A stretch of DNA of 64,000 bases from Actinomycetes bacterium. Its GTDB lineage: Bacteria; Actinomycetota; Acidimicrobiia; Acidimicrobiales; Palsa-688. A model generated the notes under the pieces. The model was not told where the DNA came from. It saw nothing but the letters and a program-made list of their open reading frames with translations, and did no database searches. Below are positions 10,089-18,914 of the stretch, piece by piece. The stretch covers positions 1-64,000 of the forward strand of contig JAJYMB010000031.1 in NCBI GenBank assembly GCA_021787365.1. Reading direction: 5' to 3'. Made by a program: the position numbers and the translations under genes. How positions within the stretch are numbered: the first letter of the stretch is position 1; each line of letters begins with the position of its first letter.

Positions 10089-11018
10089 TCAGCCCCTCCC
10101 CGGGCTCAGGCCCGCGCCCTCGTCGACCAGCTCGCCAGGGGGGCCGACGAGCCCGAGAGAGGGAGCGACGGTCGCCTTGGCCGGCGCCGGCTCGTTCCTC
10201 CTGAGGCGCGGGTCGGCGACCTCGTCCACGGCAAAGTTGAGCAAGCCGAAGCCCGTCCCGAGCGCCAGGATGCACAGCCCCGGCACGAGCAGGTAGATCC
10301 ACTGACCTAGGAGCATGGCGTTCGCGCTCTGGGCCCAGTAGAGCATCGTCCCCCACGAGACTTCGTTGACATTGCCCAACCCTAGGAAGTTGAGCCCCGC
10401 TTCGGCCAGCACCGCGTAGAGGGCCGCACCGAAGAAGTTGGCCACCAGGATCCCGAACATGTTGGGCACGATGTTGAACACCGCGATGTGCCAAGGCCTC
10501 TCACCGGACATGCGCGCCGCCTCGATGAAGGGCCGGTCGCGCAGCGCGATCGCCTGCGACCGCAGGACCCGGGCGCCCCAGGCCCACCCGGTGATGGCGA
10601 GGACCCCGATTATCACCCCGAGGCTCTTGTTGGTGGCGTACGACGTGATGACGATCAACAGCACCAACCCCGGCAGCACCAGGAAAATGTTGGTGATCGA
10701 CGAGAGCACCGCGTCCACCCACCCACCCACGTAGCCGGAGAACACCCCCATGACCAGCTGGATAAGGGAGATGACGGTGGCCGTGATGGCCCCTACTTCG
10801 AGGCTGTCGCGCGACCCGTAGACCAGTTGGGAGAACACGTCCTGGCCTTGGGGCGTGGTACCGAGGAGGTGCTTGGCGCTCACGCCGAGCATGGGCACGA
10901 AGTTGATGTCGTTCGGCGAATAGGGGGCGATCTCGGGAGCGAAGATCGCCACCAGGCTGAAAAAGACCAGGATCCCCGCGCCGGCCAGGGCGCGCCGGTT
11001 GTGGAGCAGCGCCCTCAC
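10089..11018 (-). CDS. Peptide/oligosaccharide ABC importer permease (DppC type)
   Basis: A 309-residue inner permease. The N-terminal OppC segment (RALAGAGILVFF) is followed by the periplasmic segment with HLLGTTPQGQDVFSQLVYG, then five more membrane helices. The EAA loop that docks on the ATPase is EAARMSGERPWHIAVFNIVP. The last 40 residues are a Pro/Gly-rich tail. The start overlaps the end of the preceding permease by 4 bases (ATGA), so the two are co-translated. Confidence 0.93.
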   Translation of the reverse strand: MRALLHNRRALAGAGILVFFSLVAIFAPEIAPYSPNDINFVPMLGVSAKHLLGTTPQGQDVFSQLVYGSRDSLEVGAITATVISLIQLVMGVFSGYVGGWVDAVLSSITNIFLVLPGLVLLIVITSYATNKSLGVIIGVLAITGWAWGARVLRSQAIALRDRPFIEAARMSGERPWHIAVFNIVPNMFGILVANFFGAALYAVLAEAGLNFLGLGNVNEVSWGTMLYWAQSANAMLLGQWIYLLVPGLCILALGTGFGLLNFAVDEVADPRLRRNEPAPAKATVAPSLGLVGPPGELVDEGAGLSPGRG

Positions 11019-12001
11019 GAGCGCGCCTCCACCCGGATGCGGGGGTCGAGCAATACGTAGAGGAGGTCGGCCAAGAAGTTGGCTATCAGCACGCCCAGCA
11101 CGATGACCAAGAAGATCCCCTGCATGAGGGGGTAGTCGAGGCTGGTGACGGCCTGGTAGAGAAGGTAGGCAATGCCTGGGTAGTCAAAGACGTACTCGAT
11201 GAAGATCGCTCCCGCCACCACGAAGCCGAGCGCCAAGGCGAAGGAGGTGAAGTTGGGCAAGATAGCATTGCGGGCCGCATAGCGGGAAGCCACCACCCGG
11301 TCGGGCAGCCCCTTGGCCCGGGCGAACTTTACGAAGTCGTCGTTCAGCACGGTAATGGTCGTGTTGCGCATCAAGATGATGTAGCCGCCGAGCGACACGG
11401 CCGTGAGGGTGATGGCCGGCAAGGCGGCGTGGCTGATGATCGCGCCGAAACCCGAGACGGAGGCGAGGCCCTGCCCCCCGGTGGCGCCGCCGCCGACCGG
11501 GAACCAACCGAGCTTGAAGGCAAAGACGTACAGCACGAGCAACCCGATCCAAAAGACGGGCATGGCGCTCAACATGACCCCCGTCGGCACCATGATGCTG
11601 TCCAGGGCGCTGCCTCGGTGCCAGGCCGCGAGCGCCCCCATAGCCGTCCCGACGATGAACGCGACCACCGTCGCGAAGCCCACCAGCCCGAGGGTCCAGG
11701 GCAGGGCTTGGCCGATGAGCGTCGTGACCTTCTCGGGGAAGTAGGTGAGCGAGAAGCCGAGCCTGCCAGTCAAGGTGTGGCCCAGGTAGGTGAAGTACTG
11801 GGCGAAGATGCTCTGGTTGGTCTTCAGGCCGAACGCGATCTTCAACGCGTTGGCGGCCGCCGGGTTGAGCCTGCCCTGGAACCGCGCGAACATCACCTGG
11901 ATAGGGTCCCCGGGCATGAGCCGGGGGAGCACGAAGTTGACCGTGAGCGCCGCCCACCCTGTCAGCAGCAGCAGCCCCAGCCGCCGAGCCAAGTACCGCA
12001 T
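11015..12001 (-). CDS. Peptide/oligosaccharide ABC importer permease (DppB type)
   Basis: A 328-residue permease with a first helix near the N-terminus (LGLLLLTGWAALTVNFVLPRL), the conserved MPGDP, five further hydrophobic segments and the EAA loop ARAKGLPDRVVASRYAARNA. It forms the channel with the DppC-type permease. It lies 149 bases after the solute-binding protein gene, separated by a strong hairpin that could reduce permease expression relative to the binding protein. Confidence 0.93.
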   Translation of the reverse strand: MRYLARRLGLLLLTGWAALTVNFVLPRLMPGDPIQVMFARFQGRLNPAAANALKIAFGLKTNQSIFAQYFTYLGHTLTGRLGFSLTYFPEKVTTLIGQALPWTLGLVGFATVVAFIVGTAMGALAAWHRGSALDSIMVPTGVMLSAMPVFWIGLLVLYVFAFKLGWFPVGGGATGGQGLASVSGFGAIISHAALPAITLTAVSLGGYIILMRNTTITVLNDDFVKFARAKGLPDRVVASRYAARNAILPNFTSFALALGFVVAGAIFIEYVFDYPGIAYLLYQAVTSLDYPLMQGIFLVIVLGVLIANFLADLLYVLLDPRIRVEARS

Positions 12002-12066
12002 GGCCTACCTTCTCCCTCCCTGCCCGCTCACAGGCCTGTCTCGTTCCCAGCCCGACAATAACCCAA

Positions 12067-12095
12067 GCAGGGCCCACCATTTGGGTGAGCCCTGC
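12067..12095 (-). promoter_or_regulatory. Stem-loop between binding-protein and permease genes
   Basis: GCAGGGC (12067-12073) pairs with GCCCTGC (12089-12095), with an inner CACC/GGTG extension and a short loop. It lies between the solute-binding protein gene and its permease. Such intercistronic hairpins commonly act as partial terminators or mRNA-stabilising structures in ABC importer operons. There is no T-run, so full termination is unlikely. Confidence 0.55.
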
Positions 12096-12150
12096 CGTAC
12101 TGGGTAAAGCACCGCCTCGCCTTAGGAGCCCACCAATGTGCGGGTCAGCG

Positions 12151-13842
12151 TCACTTCAGGTGGACGTTGAGGTAGGTCATCTCTCCTCCGCCCCCGAAGC
12201 CGTCCCCGGGGTCACCCGAGTTGTAGGGGTTGGAAGGGCCAGGCCACCCAACGAAGGACCTCGTGGAGTAGTCCAAGAAGTTGGGCCGGCCCGTCAGGGG
12301 TATGACGGGGACGTTTTGGAGGACCTCCTTCTCGATGGTGGCCATCGCCGACTTCTGGATGGCGAGGTTGGTGGTGCGAGCGTAGGCGTTGAGCGCCGAC
12401 GTGACCGCCGGGCTCGTGTAGCGCTCCCAGTTGGTCGAGGCAAACTTGCCTATTGGCGCCGAGTTGTTGGGATGGAAGAGGTAATAGTACATGTAGTACG
12501 GCGTCACGTTGGCGTTGTTGCCCCAACTGATCATCATCGAGTAGCGGCCATAGTTGGCAGACGACGCGTAGGTGGAATAGGGCTCCTGCTCGACCGTGGT
12601 GTGGATCCCGAGGGGCAGCAGCTCCTGACCGATGGTCTGCGCCATCGAGATGAAGTCCGACCAGCCCGCGCCGACCAGGATGTTGAACGTCGGGAGCGGC
12701 TTGCCGTCAGGGGCCTGGAGCGACCCGCCCGAGAGCTTGTAACCGTGCGACTCGAGCAACTTCACTGCTCCGGAGGGGTTGTACTGCCAGCCAAGCGAGC
12801 TGACCGAGGTCGGCACCCAGTCGTGGACCTGCCCCGGGGTCACGCTCGCGCGCAAGGCGCCCGACGCAGCCGGGATCGCCCCGAAGTAGGCCCTTACGGC
12901 CACCGCATTGACGTTGATCGTCATCGCCAGTGCCTTGCGGAAAAAGGCGTCATTGAAGGGAGCGGCGCCGTTGTTCAAGTAGAGCAAGTTGAGGTTGGTC
13001 ACCGGCCACCAGTAATGGTTGAAAGCCTTGTTGTGGGCGACGAAGCTTCTCCCCGGGTCGGTGATGGCGTCGTATGTGAACGAAGCGGCACCGTTCATCA
13101 CGAGGAGCTGCGCGGTGGCGTTGGACTTGACCGCCTGCATGGTCACCCCAGCCAAGTACGGCCTCCCAGGCATCCAGTAGTGCGGGTTTTTCACGTAGCT
13201 GACCTGGGTGTTGCTGTACGACTCGAGCAGGAACGGGCCCGTCCCGACCGGGTGCGGGTTGGCGAACGTGACCGGGTTGGACACTTTGGACCAGACGTGC
13301 TGGGGGACGATCTCCTGCCCCACTATCTGGGGGAAGAGCGACGTCTGGGGAGAGCGGAACTGGAACACGACCGTGTTCGGGCCAGTGGCAGTCACCGAAG
13401 CCAGCGCGCTCTTCCAGAAACCGTTCACGTCGAGGGCCGGGTACTTCTTCACGTAATTGAAGGTGAAAGCGACATCGGCAGCCGAGAAGGGCTGGCCGTC
13501 GCTCCACTTGACGCCCGTACGAGTGGTTAGGGTGAGCGTCTTGTTGCCATTGGACCACTTGTAGCCTGTCGCGAGGAGGTCGGTGGCCTTGCCGGTATAG
13601 ACGTTCTCGTAGATGAGCGGCTCGTAGAGGAGGCTCCCGGTACCTCCAGCCGTACCCCCAGTGCCTGCGGGGTTGAGCGGGTTGAAGTTGTCCGGGATCG
13701 TCGTCCACGAACTGACGTATTTGAGCACGCCGCCATAACGGATGCTCGAGGCGCTGGCGCTCGTGACCGGTGCTACGGCGAGCCCGAGCGCGACGGTTGC
13801 GCCGCTTGCGAGCAGCGCGAGAGAACGTGAGGCTTTGTTCAT
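12151..13842 (-). CDS. Extracellular solute-binding protein, family 5
   Basis: A 563-residue binding protein of the DppA/OppA family (SBP_bac_5) and first gene of the importer operon. ATG 13842 is preferred over the ORF-track start because AGGGGGAA sits upstream and a Sec signal peptide follows (MNKASRSLALLASG...SASAS). Family signatures include the first-lobe block GVKWSDGQPFSAADVAFTFN. There is no lipobox cysteine, although binding proteins of monoderm bacteria are usually lipoproteins. With a ROK-type sugar regulator as neighbour, the ligand may be an oligosaccharide rather than a peptide; this is inference. Confidence 0.92.
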   Translation of the reverse strand: MNKASRSLALLASGATVALGLAVAPVTSASASSIRYGGVLKYVSSWTTIPDNFNPLNPAGTGGTAGGTGSLLYEPLIYENVYTGKATDLLATGYKWSNGNKTLTLTTRTGVKWSDGQPFSAADVAFTFNYVKKYPALDVNGFWKSALASVTATGPNTVVFQFRSPQTSLFPQIVGQEIVPQHVWSKVSNPVTFANPHPVGTGPFLLESYSNTQVSYVKNPHYWMPGRPYLAGVTMQAVKSNATAQLLVMNGAASFTYDAITDPGRSFVAHNKAFNHYWWPVTNLNLLYLNNGAAPFNDAFFRKALAMTINVNAVAVRAYFGAIPAASGALRASVTPGQVHDWVPTSVSSLGWQYNPSGAVKLLESHGYKLSGGSLQAPDGKPLPTFNILVGAGWSDFISMAQTIGQELLPLGIHTTVEQEPYSTYASSANYGRYSMMISWGNNANVTPYYMYYYLFHPNNSAPIGKFASTNWERYTSPAVTSALNAYARTTNLAIQKSAMATIEKEVLQNVPVIPLTGRPNFLDYSTRSFVGWPGPSNPYNSGDPGDGFGGGGEMTYLNVHLK

Positions 13843-14085
13843 TGTTCCCCCTGGACCTTCCTTTCTACTCATTGGTCTTCTTGTTCCCACGTGCACTTGA
13901 ACGGCGGACGGGACCTGAAAATCCCGACCCCGCCCAAGCCACTGCCGTGAGATCTCTCTTCGCTGCCCAGACAGCGACGTCGTGAAGCATTACGCGCCAC
14001 CAAGGCACTTGTCCGAGTATGGCGCGCCGTGCTAGTTCGCCAGTAGGGCCTAAAGTCACGCGTTTTGGAGCGCTTACCGCCACCG

Positions 14086-14141
14086 CTAAACTCGTCGGGC
14101 TCAACGCCCGTAAACTCTTCGGGGCCCGTAAACTCTTCGGG
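14086..14141. promoter_or_regulatory. Triple direct motif upstream of the binding-protein gene
   Basis: The gap of about 450 bases between the ROK gene and the binding-protein start holds no gene. It contains three copies of a 14-base motif: CTAAACTCGTCGGG at 14086, GTAAACTCTTCGGG at 14110 and again at 14128. The last two are bracketed by CCCG/CGGG, so each can fold as a small stem. They are candidate operator half-sites for the adjacent ROK repressor, although they lie about 245-300 bases upstream of the binding-protein start. Confidence 0.35.
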
Positions 14142-14291
14142 CGCAAGGCCGCGCTCGGGACTGCCCACCCTGCAGACCGAGAGGCCGCAGGCAGCACCCG
14201 CTGCTGCTTCCACACAAGACTTAAACTAACCCCTGTCAGCTCCGTAGTCAAGGCACTCCCGGCCCATCCGAAAGAAGGCTCCCGCATGGGG

Positions 14292-15515
14292 CTAACCGAC
14301 CCCGCTCCGCCGGCGTCGCGTGGCTGTGGACGGCCTAAGCGCACCGCCGTTCGAGAGCAACTCGTCCACCACCAGCATGGACGCCCCGAGCGCCACGGCA
14401 TCTGCGCCAAAGTGGCCGACCTCGATACTCACCCGGCTGGCCGTGTACTCGAGGGCCTGGCGCTCGACCGTCTGGCGGATCTTCTCGAGCAGGACCGGGG
14501 CCAGCTTCATGCCCACCCAGCCCCCGATCACGATCTTTTCCGGGTTGAACAGGTTGGCCAAGTTGGCCACGCCCACCCCGAAGGAGACGGCCACAGAGTC
14601 GAGAGCGGCCGCCGAAAGTACGTTGGAGCCGGAGGCCTCGATAAAGCGGTCCAGCCACGCCTCTGAGTCAGGGTCGGGCAGGGGGGTCGCTGCCGGGTCT
14701 GTCCGGTACCACTCGGCGAGGATTGCCCGACCGCCTACATAAGCCTCCAGGCAACCCGACGCGCCGCAGCGGCACGGCTTGCCACCAGCGACGATGGCCG
14801 TGTGGCCCCATTCGCCGGCGCTCGAGGTAGCACCGCGGTAGACGGCTCCATTGGTGAAAATGGCGGCGCCCACGCCGGTGCCCCAGAGCACCACGACGGC
14901 ATGGCGGGTGCCGCGCCCCGCCCCGAGCCACATCTCGGCTTGCCCGAGCGCCTTGGCCCCGTTGTCGGCAAAGAGGGGGAGGCCGAGGCGCTTGGAGATG
15001 GGGTCGAGGGCCACGTCGCGCCAACCGATGTTGGGCGCGTGCACCCTGAGCTGGCCGTCCTGGTAGCCCACGATGCCCGGCACCGCCATCCCGACGCCCA
15101 GGAGCTCCCGTCCCTCCCTGGCGAGCCGCCGCCTCAGCTTGTCCACGGCCTCCACGACCTGGTCCAAGGTCTGGCCGGCCTCGTGGTGCTGCGGGTGCGC
15201 CGAGACATCGGCCGTCCCGAGCACTCCCATGCCCAGGTCGAAGGCATCGACCCGGATCCGCGTCTCGCCCAGCTCGACGCCTATCAGCACACCGAAGTCC
15301 GGGTTCACCTCGAGCAGTGTGCTCGGACGGCCGCCGTCGGAGTCCTCTTGGCCGGCTTCGACCACGAGGCCCTCGTCCAAAAGAGCTGCAGTCACGTTGG
15401 TGATGCTCCCGCTGCTCAACCCGGTGAGGCGCACCAAAGCGGCGCGATTGAGCGGCCCTTCTTGGAACAATCTCGTCAGCACGGCGGCGCGGTTGACCCT
15501 ACGCAGGTCCCGCAC
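14292..15515 (-). CDS. ROK family transcriptional repressor
   Basis: About 407 residues. An N-terminal winged helix (RDLRRVNRAAVLTRLF, then LVRLTGLSSGSITN) is followed by a ROK sugar-kinase-like domain. The ROK zinc site is present as GKPCRCGASGCLEAYVGG, with its partner histidine in EWGHTAIV. The ORF-track start is TTG 15551. GTG 15515 is better because GGGAGGG lies 6 bases upstream. Members such as NagC, XylR and Mlc repress sugar uptake genes and respond to a sugar or sugar phosphate. It is co-oriented with the five-gene importer downstream and is its likely regulator. Confidence 0.9.
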   Translation of the reverse strand: MRDLRRVNRAAVLTRLFQEGPLNRAALVRLTGLSSGSITNVTAALLDEGLVVEAGQEDSDGGRPSTLLEVNPDFGVLIGVELGETRIRVDAFDLGMGVLGTADVSAHPQHHEAGQTLDQVVEAVDKLRRRLAREGRELLGVGMAVPGIVGYQDGQLRVHAPNIGWRDVALDPISKRLGLPLFADNGAKALGQAEMWLGAGRGTRHAVVVLWGTGVGAAIFTNGAVYRGATSSAGEWGHTAIVAGGKPCRCGASGCLEAYVGGRAILAEWYRTDPAATPLPDPDSEAWLDRFIEASGSNVLSAAALDSVAVSFGVGVANLANLFNPEKIVIGGWVGMKLAPVLLEKIRQTVERQALEYTASRVSIEVGHFGADAVALGASMLVVDELLSNGGALRPSTATRRRRSGVG

Positions 15516-15579
15516 CGTTGCCCTCCCAGACGTCAAGGCCACTTCTCTCAAAGCTTAGCATAAGGCGTTGTCCAGCATG

Positions 15580-15606
15580 TCCCCGACGTCCCCGACGTCC
15601 CCGATG
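15580..15606. repeat. Three tandem 9-bp units
   Basis: TCCCCGACG, TCCCCGACG and TCCCCGATG follow one another in the non-coding gap between the ROK gene and recN (about 15516-15894). The rest of that gap shows no gene. It holds GGTGCAAAAGCTTGTGCTC near 15751, which resembles GGTGCAAAAGTCTGTACTC at 1000 in the padR-scpB gap. Confidence 0.6.
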
Positions 15607-15894
15607 AGCAAGTGCGGCTAGTGCTTGCACCCTTCGCCACCTCGGGGCGGCGAAACTCCGTCCCGGCCAGCCAATTCGGCCACGAGTACCACGTGCATGG
15701 CGTGCGACCACTGTCGCAACCCAACTGGGTGCGTTCGTGGCTTCTCGGTGCAAAAGCTTGTGCTCTAGCAACGCTGGGCGCGCCCGCTACGCAAAATCGC
15801 GCCCAGAAAGCCTCCCGTCAGCACATCGACTCGGGCACTGCCCTTTTTTGGAGTTCCCCTGCAACGACGTGACCCGATGCAGCCCCCGCCCTGC

Positions 15895-17931
15895 TCAGCG
15901 CCGGCCGGCTCGGCTCCGCCCGCCGGCGCCCCCCGCATCGCCGGCACGTTTCGCCCCGCCAGCACGTTTCGCCCCGCCGGCACCCCCCGCATCGCCGGCG
16001 CCCCCGGCATCGCCGGCGCCCTTCGCCTCGCCGGCACCGCGCAGCAACTCCTCTGCATGCTCCCACGCAGCTTTGCTGTGGGGGTGGCCCGAGAGCATCC
16101 GTGACAGCTCGACCACCCTGTCCTCCCCTGCCACCTGCACCGCGTCCGTGACCGCGCGCCCCGCCCGCTCTGACTTGCTCACGGCCACCTGGGCGCCGGC
16201 AAAGGCAGCCACTTGGGCCAGGTGCGTGACCACTACCACCTGGTAGCGCCGCCCCAGTTCGGCGAGCGCTCTCCCCACGGCGAGCGCCGCTTCGCCTCCG
16301 ATGCCGGCGTCGACCTCATCGAAAACGAGTGTCTCGGGGCCTGCGACGCTCTCTCTCGCCGTCGGCACGCCAGCGCTTGCGCCGGCAGCCAGCAAGACCA
16401 GGCGTAACGCAAGCATGGCGCGAGCCAGCTCCCCGCCCGACGCCACCTTGGCCAGCGCCAGCAACGGCTCCCCCGGGTTAGCGGCGAAATAGAAGCACAC
16501 CTCTTCTCCCGAAAGCTCCCTCAGCTCGCCTGAAATTTCCCGCAAGCCCTCCCGGGCCTCCCGGCCCTGCTGGTCCTCCCGGGCCTCCCGGCCCTGCGGA
16601 ACGGCCTGCACCGCGCTGGAAGCATCGTCTCGCCGCACCCCACTCTCCGCGCCCTCGCCCCACAGCCGGCCGGCGTTGGCGCTGCCCGCACCGACGCGCA
16701 CCTCGAAGCGCGCTTTCGGCATGGCGAGCCGGCGCATCTCGGCCTCGACCGCGCGACCGAGCTTCGTCGCGGCCGCCCTCCGAGCCACCCCCAGTTCTTC
16801 GGAAGCCCGCCGCAACTCTGCCAGTGCGCCGGCGTGCTCGCCGGCCAACCGGCGGGCCTCGCCGGCCAGGTCCTCCAGTACTTGGAGGCGCACCCGAGCG
16901 GCGGTTTGCCACTCCAACACGGCTGCCAGGGTTCCGGGCAGCGCGTTGCGCCCTGGCTCGCGCGACGCAGTTGCGCCCCCGTCGCCGCCCAGGCGAGACG
17001 CACCTGCACCAGGACCGTCACCCGAGAGGGGCTTCGCTCCGTACTTCCGCCGCAGCTCGTGCAAAAGGGCGCGGCGCGACATCACCTCGGCCAACCGCTC
17101 CGGGTCGTCTTCGAGCGACTCGGCCAGGGCGCGGGCCTCGCCGGCGGCGTCCGAAAGTTCCGCGGCCAGGCCACGAAGCCGTTCGTACAGCCCGGCGAGA
17201 GGAACCCGCCCCGACAGGCGGCTCAAGACCTCGCCCAGCCGGTCCACGACCTGGTCCTCCCCGGCCAGAACTTCCTGCACAGCTACTGCGGCTGCCCGGT
17301 GCTCCGAGGCGCGAGCGAGCGATTCCTCTTCTGCGGCGAGCTCGTCGTCTTCCGACGCGCTGGTGAGCTTCGCCGCCTCCAGCTCGGTTAGCTGGTACTC
17401 GAGCAGCTCGATCTCCCTCTGGCGTGCCTCGGCGCTGCCGCCGGCGCCGGCCAACGCCGCTTCCAACTGGCGCACCCTCTCGCGCGCCGCGTCCCGGCGG
17501 GAACGGTCCACGCCGGCGTACAAGTCCAGCGCGTCCCGCTGGGACCCGGCGGAGAGCAACGATTGGTGTGCGTGCTGGCCATGCAGGTCGACCAGGCCCG
17601 CACCCAGTTCGGCGAGAGCGCCGGCCGCTGCCATGCGGCCGTCCACATAGGCGCGCGAGCGCCCGTCCCGGGGCACGACCCGGCTCAAAACCAGCTCTTG
17701 TTCCCCGCCAGTCCCGTCGGAAAGGACGAAGCGCCCCTCGACGACAGCCTCGGCAGCCCCCGGGCGCACGAGCACGGGGTCGGCCCGCCCCCCGAGCAGA
17801 AGCTCGACGGCTTCCACGACGAGCGTCTTGCCGGCGCCCGTCTCGCCGGTCAGCGCTGTCATGCCGGGCCCGAAGACCAATGAGAGGTCCTCGATAACCC
17901 CCAACTCTTTGACCCTGAGCTCGCTCAGCAC
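15895..17931 (-). CDS. recN: DNA repair protein RecN
   Basis: An SMC-like ATPase of double-strand-break repair, 678 residues. Walker A is GETGAGKT (29-36). A coiled-coil middle follows, then signature SGGELARAMLALRLVLL and Walker B LVFDEVDAGIGG. The middle contains a duplicated 9-residue unit (QGREARED/QGREAREG), and the end, after about residue 625, is an Ala/Gly-rich tail of GAGDAGGAGG-like repeats not found in ordinary RecN. The gene follows tlyA and nadK as in Mycobacterium. The 124 bases before it hold palindromes. Confidence 0.95.
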   Translation of the reverse strand: MLSELRVKELGVIEDLSLVFGPGMTALTGETGAGKTLVVEAVELLLGGRADPVLVRPGAAEAVVEGRFVLSDGTGGEQELVLSRVVPRDGRSRAYVDGRMAAAGALAELGAGLVDLHGQHAHQSLLSAGSQRDALDLYAGVDRSRRDAARERVRQLEAALAGAGGSAEARQREIELLEYQLTELEAAKLTSASEDDELAAEEESLARASEHRAAAVAVQEVLAGEDQVVDRLGEVLSRLSGRVPLAGLYERLRGLAAELSDAAGEARALAESLEDDPERLAEVMSRRALLHELRRKYGAKPLSGDGPGAGASRLGGDGGATASREPGRNALPGTLAAVLEWQTAARVRLQVLEDLAGEARRLAGEHAGALAELRRASEELGVARRAAATKLGRAVEAEMRRLAMPKARFEVRVGAGSANAGRLWGEGAESGVRRDDASSAVQAVPQGREAREDQQGREAREGLREISGELRELSGEEVCFYFAANPGEPLLALAKVASGGELARAMLALRLVLLAAGASAGVPTARESVAGPETLVFDEVDAGIGGEAALAVGRALAELGRRYQVVVVTHLAQVAAFAGAQVAVSKSERAGRAVTDAVQVAGEDRVVELSRMLSGHPHSKAAWEHAEELLRGAGEAKGAGDAGGAGDAGGAGGAKRAGGAKRAGDAGGAGGRSRAGRR

Positions 17932-17963
17932 GGTACCCGGACCATTTATTATTGCTTCCTCCA

Positions 17964-17992
17964 GGGACGTCCCTTCGGTTCGCGCACCGAAG
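17964..17992. promoter_or_regulatory. Adjacent palindromes upstream of recN
   Basis: In the nadK-recN spacer, GGGACGTCCC (17964-17973, a perfect palindrome) abuts CTTCGGT-N6-ACCGAAG (17973-17992, perfect 7-base arms). They lie 33-61 bases upstream of the recN start. They do not match the actinobacterial LexA box (TCGAAC-N4-GTTCGA). They could be an operator or an mRNA hairpin before recN. Confidence 0.4.
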
Positions 17993-18055
17993 AGCCCCGC
18001 CCTTGAGCCGCACGCCTCCTCGAGTACAACCGGGCCAACGCTGCCTGCCGTGGCA

Positions 18056-18910
18056 CTAGCGGTCGCTCAGACGGAACTTGCTTTTCAGGACCCACTCGAA
18101 ACTATGGTCGCCGAAGCCGACCAGCAAGGCATCGTGGGCTCCCGCCCGGCAGACCAGCCGCTCGCCCACGTCCACCTGCCCGCAAAACTCGCCATCGAGT
18201 ATCAGGTCGGCAGCGAAGCGTCCGTCCACGCGCAGGCTCACATCGTCCGACGCGTCGAGGACCAGGCTCCGGTCGAACAGCATGTGAGGAGAGACCGGCG
18301 TGAGCACGAGGCAGCGCACCTTCGGCGAGACGATCGGGCCCCGGGCGGAGAGGTTGTAACCCGTGGAGCCGGTCGCCGTCGACACGATAATGGCGTCTGC
18401 CGTGTACGAAAGGAACTGCCGCCCGTCGACCCACGACCTGACGTGCACGGTGTGGGCGCCGGCGGGACGGGCGAGCACGGCGTCGTTCAGAGCAGTAGCC
18501 CGAAGGCGCGGGGTGCGTGACCCCTCGGGCAACACCGCGGCGTCGACCGTCATCCTGCGCTCCAGCACGTAATCGCCGGCAAGGAACCGGTCTATGGCTT
18601 CGTGCAGCCCCTCGGGCTCGGCCGACGTCAGGTAACCGAAGCGCCCGAAGTTGACCCCGAGCACCGGGATCGCCCTCCGCGCCACCATCCCGACGGTGCG
18701 CAACATCGTGCCGTCGCCGCCCAGGCTGACCAGGAGGTCAAGGCCCCCGACGGCATCAGCTCCGCCCTCGGGCTGGCATGCCGCTTGCGAGCTGAGCTCG
18801 GGTAGTAAGACCGCGACGTGACCTCTGCTCTCCAGCCATAAGGCAGTCTCCTTCGCGACCTCGACCGCCCGGGGGCGCTCCCCGTGCGGGACAAGCCCTA
18901 TCCGTGCCAT
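18056..18910 (-). CDS. nadK: NAD kinase
   Basis: A 284-residue cytoplasmic enzyme that phosphorylates NAD to NADP with ATP or polyphosphate. The GGDGT motif is at 64-68, followed by the NAD-site Asn-Asp in ALNDAVL and the glycine-rich ATGSTGYNLSARGPI. The C-terminal GDHSFEWVLKSKF block is also family-typical. Its start is 4 bases after the tlyA stop and it precedes recN, the standard actinobacterial tlyA-nadK-recN order. Confidence 0.95.
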   Translation of the reverse strand: MARIGLVPHGERPRAVEVAKETALWLESRGHVAVLLPELSSQAACQPEGGADAVGGLDLLVSLGGDGTMLRTVGMVARRAIPVLGVNFGRFGYLTSAEPEGLHEAIDRFLAGDYVLERRMTVDAAVLPEGSRTPRLRATALNDAVLARPAGAHTVHVRSWVDGRQFLSYTADAIIVSTATGSTGYNLSARGPIVSPKVRCLVLTPVSPHMLFDRSLVLDASDDVSLRVDGRFAADLILDGEFCGQVDVGERLVCRAGAHDALLVGFGDHSFEWVLKSKFRLSDR

Positions 18911-18914
18911 AACG

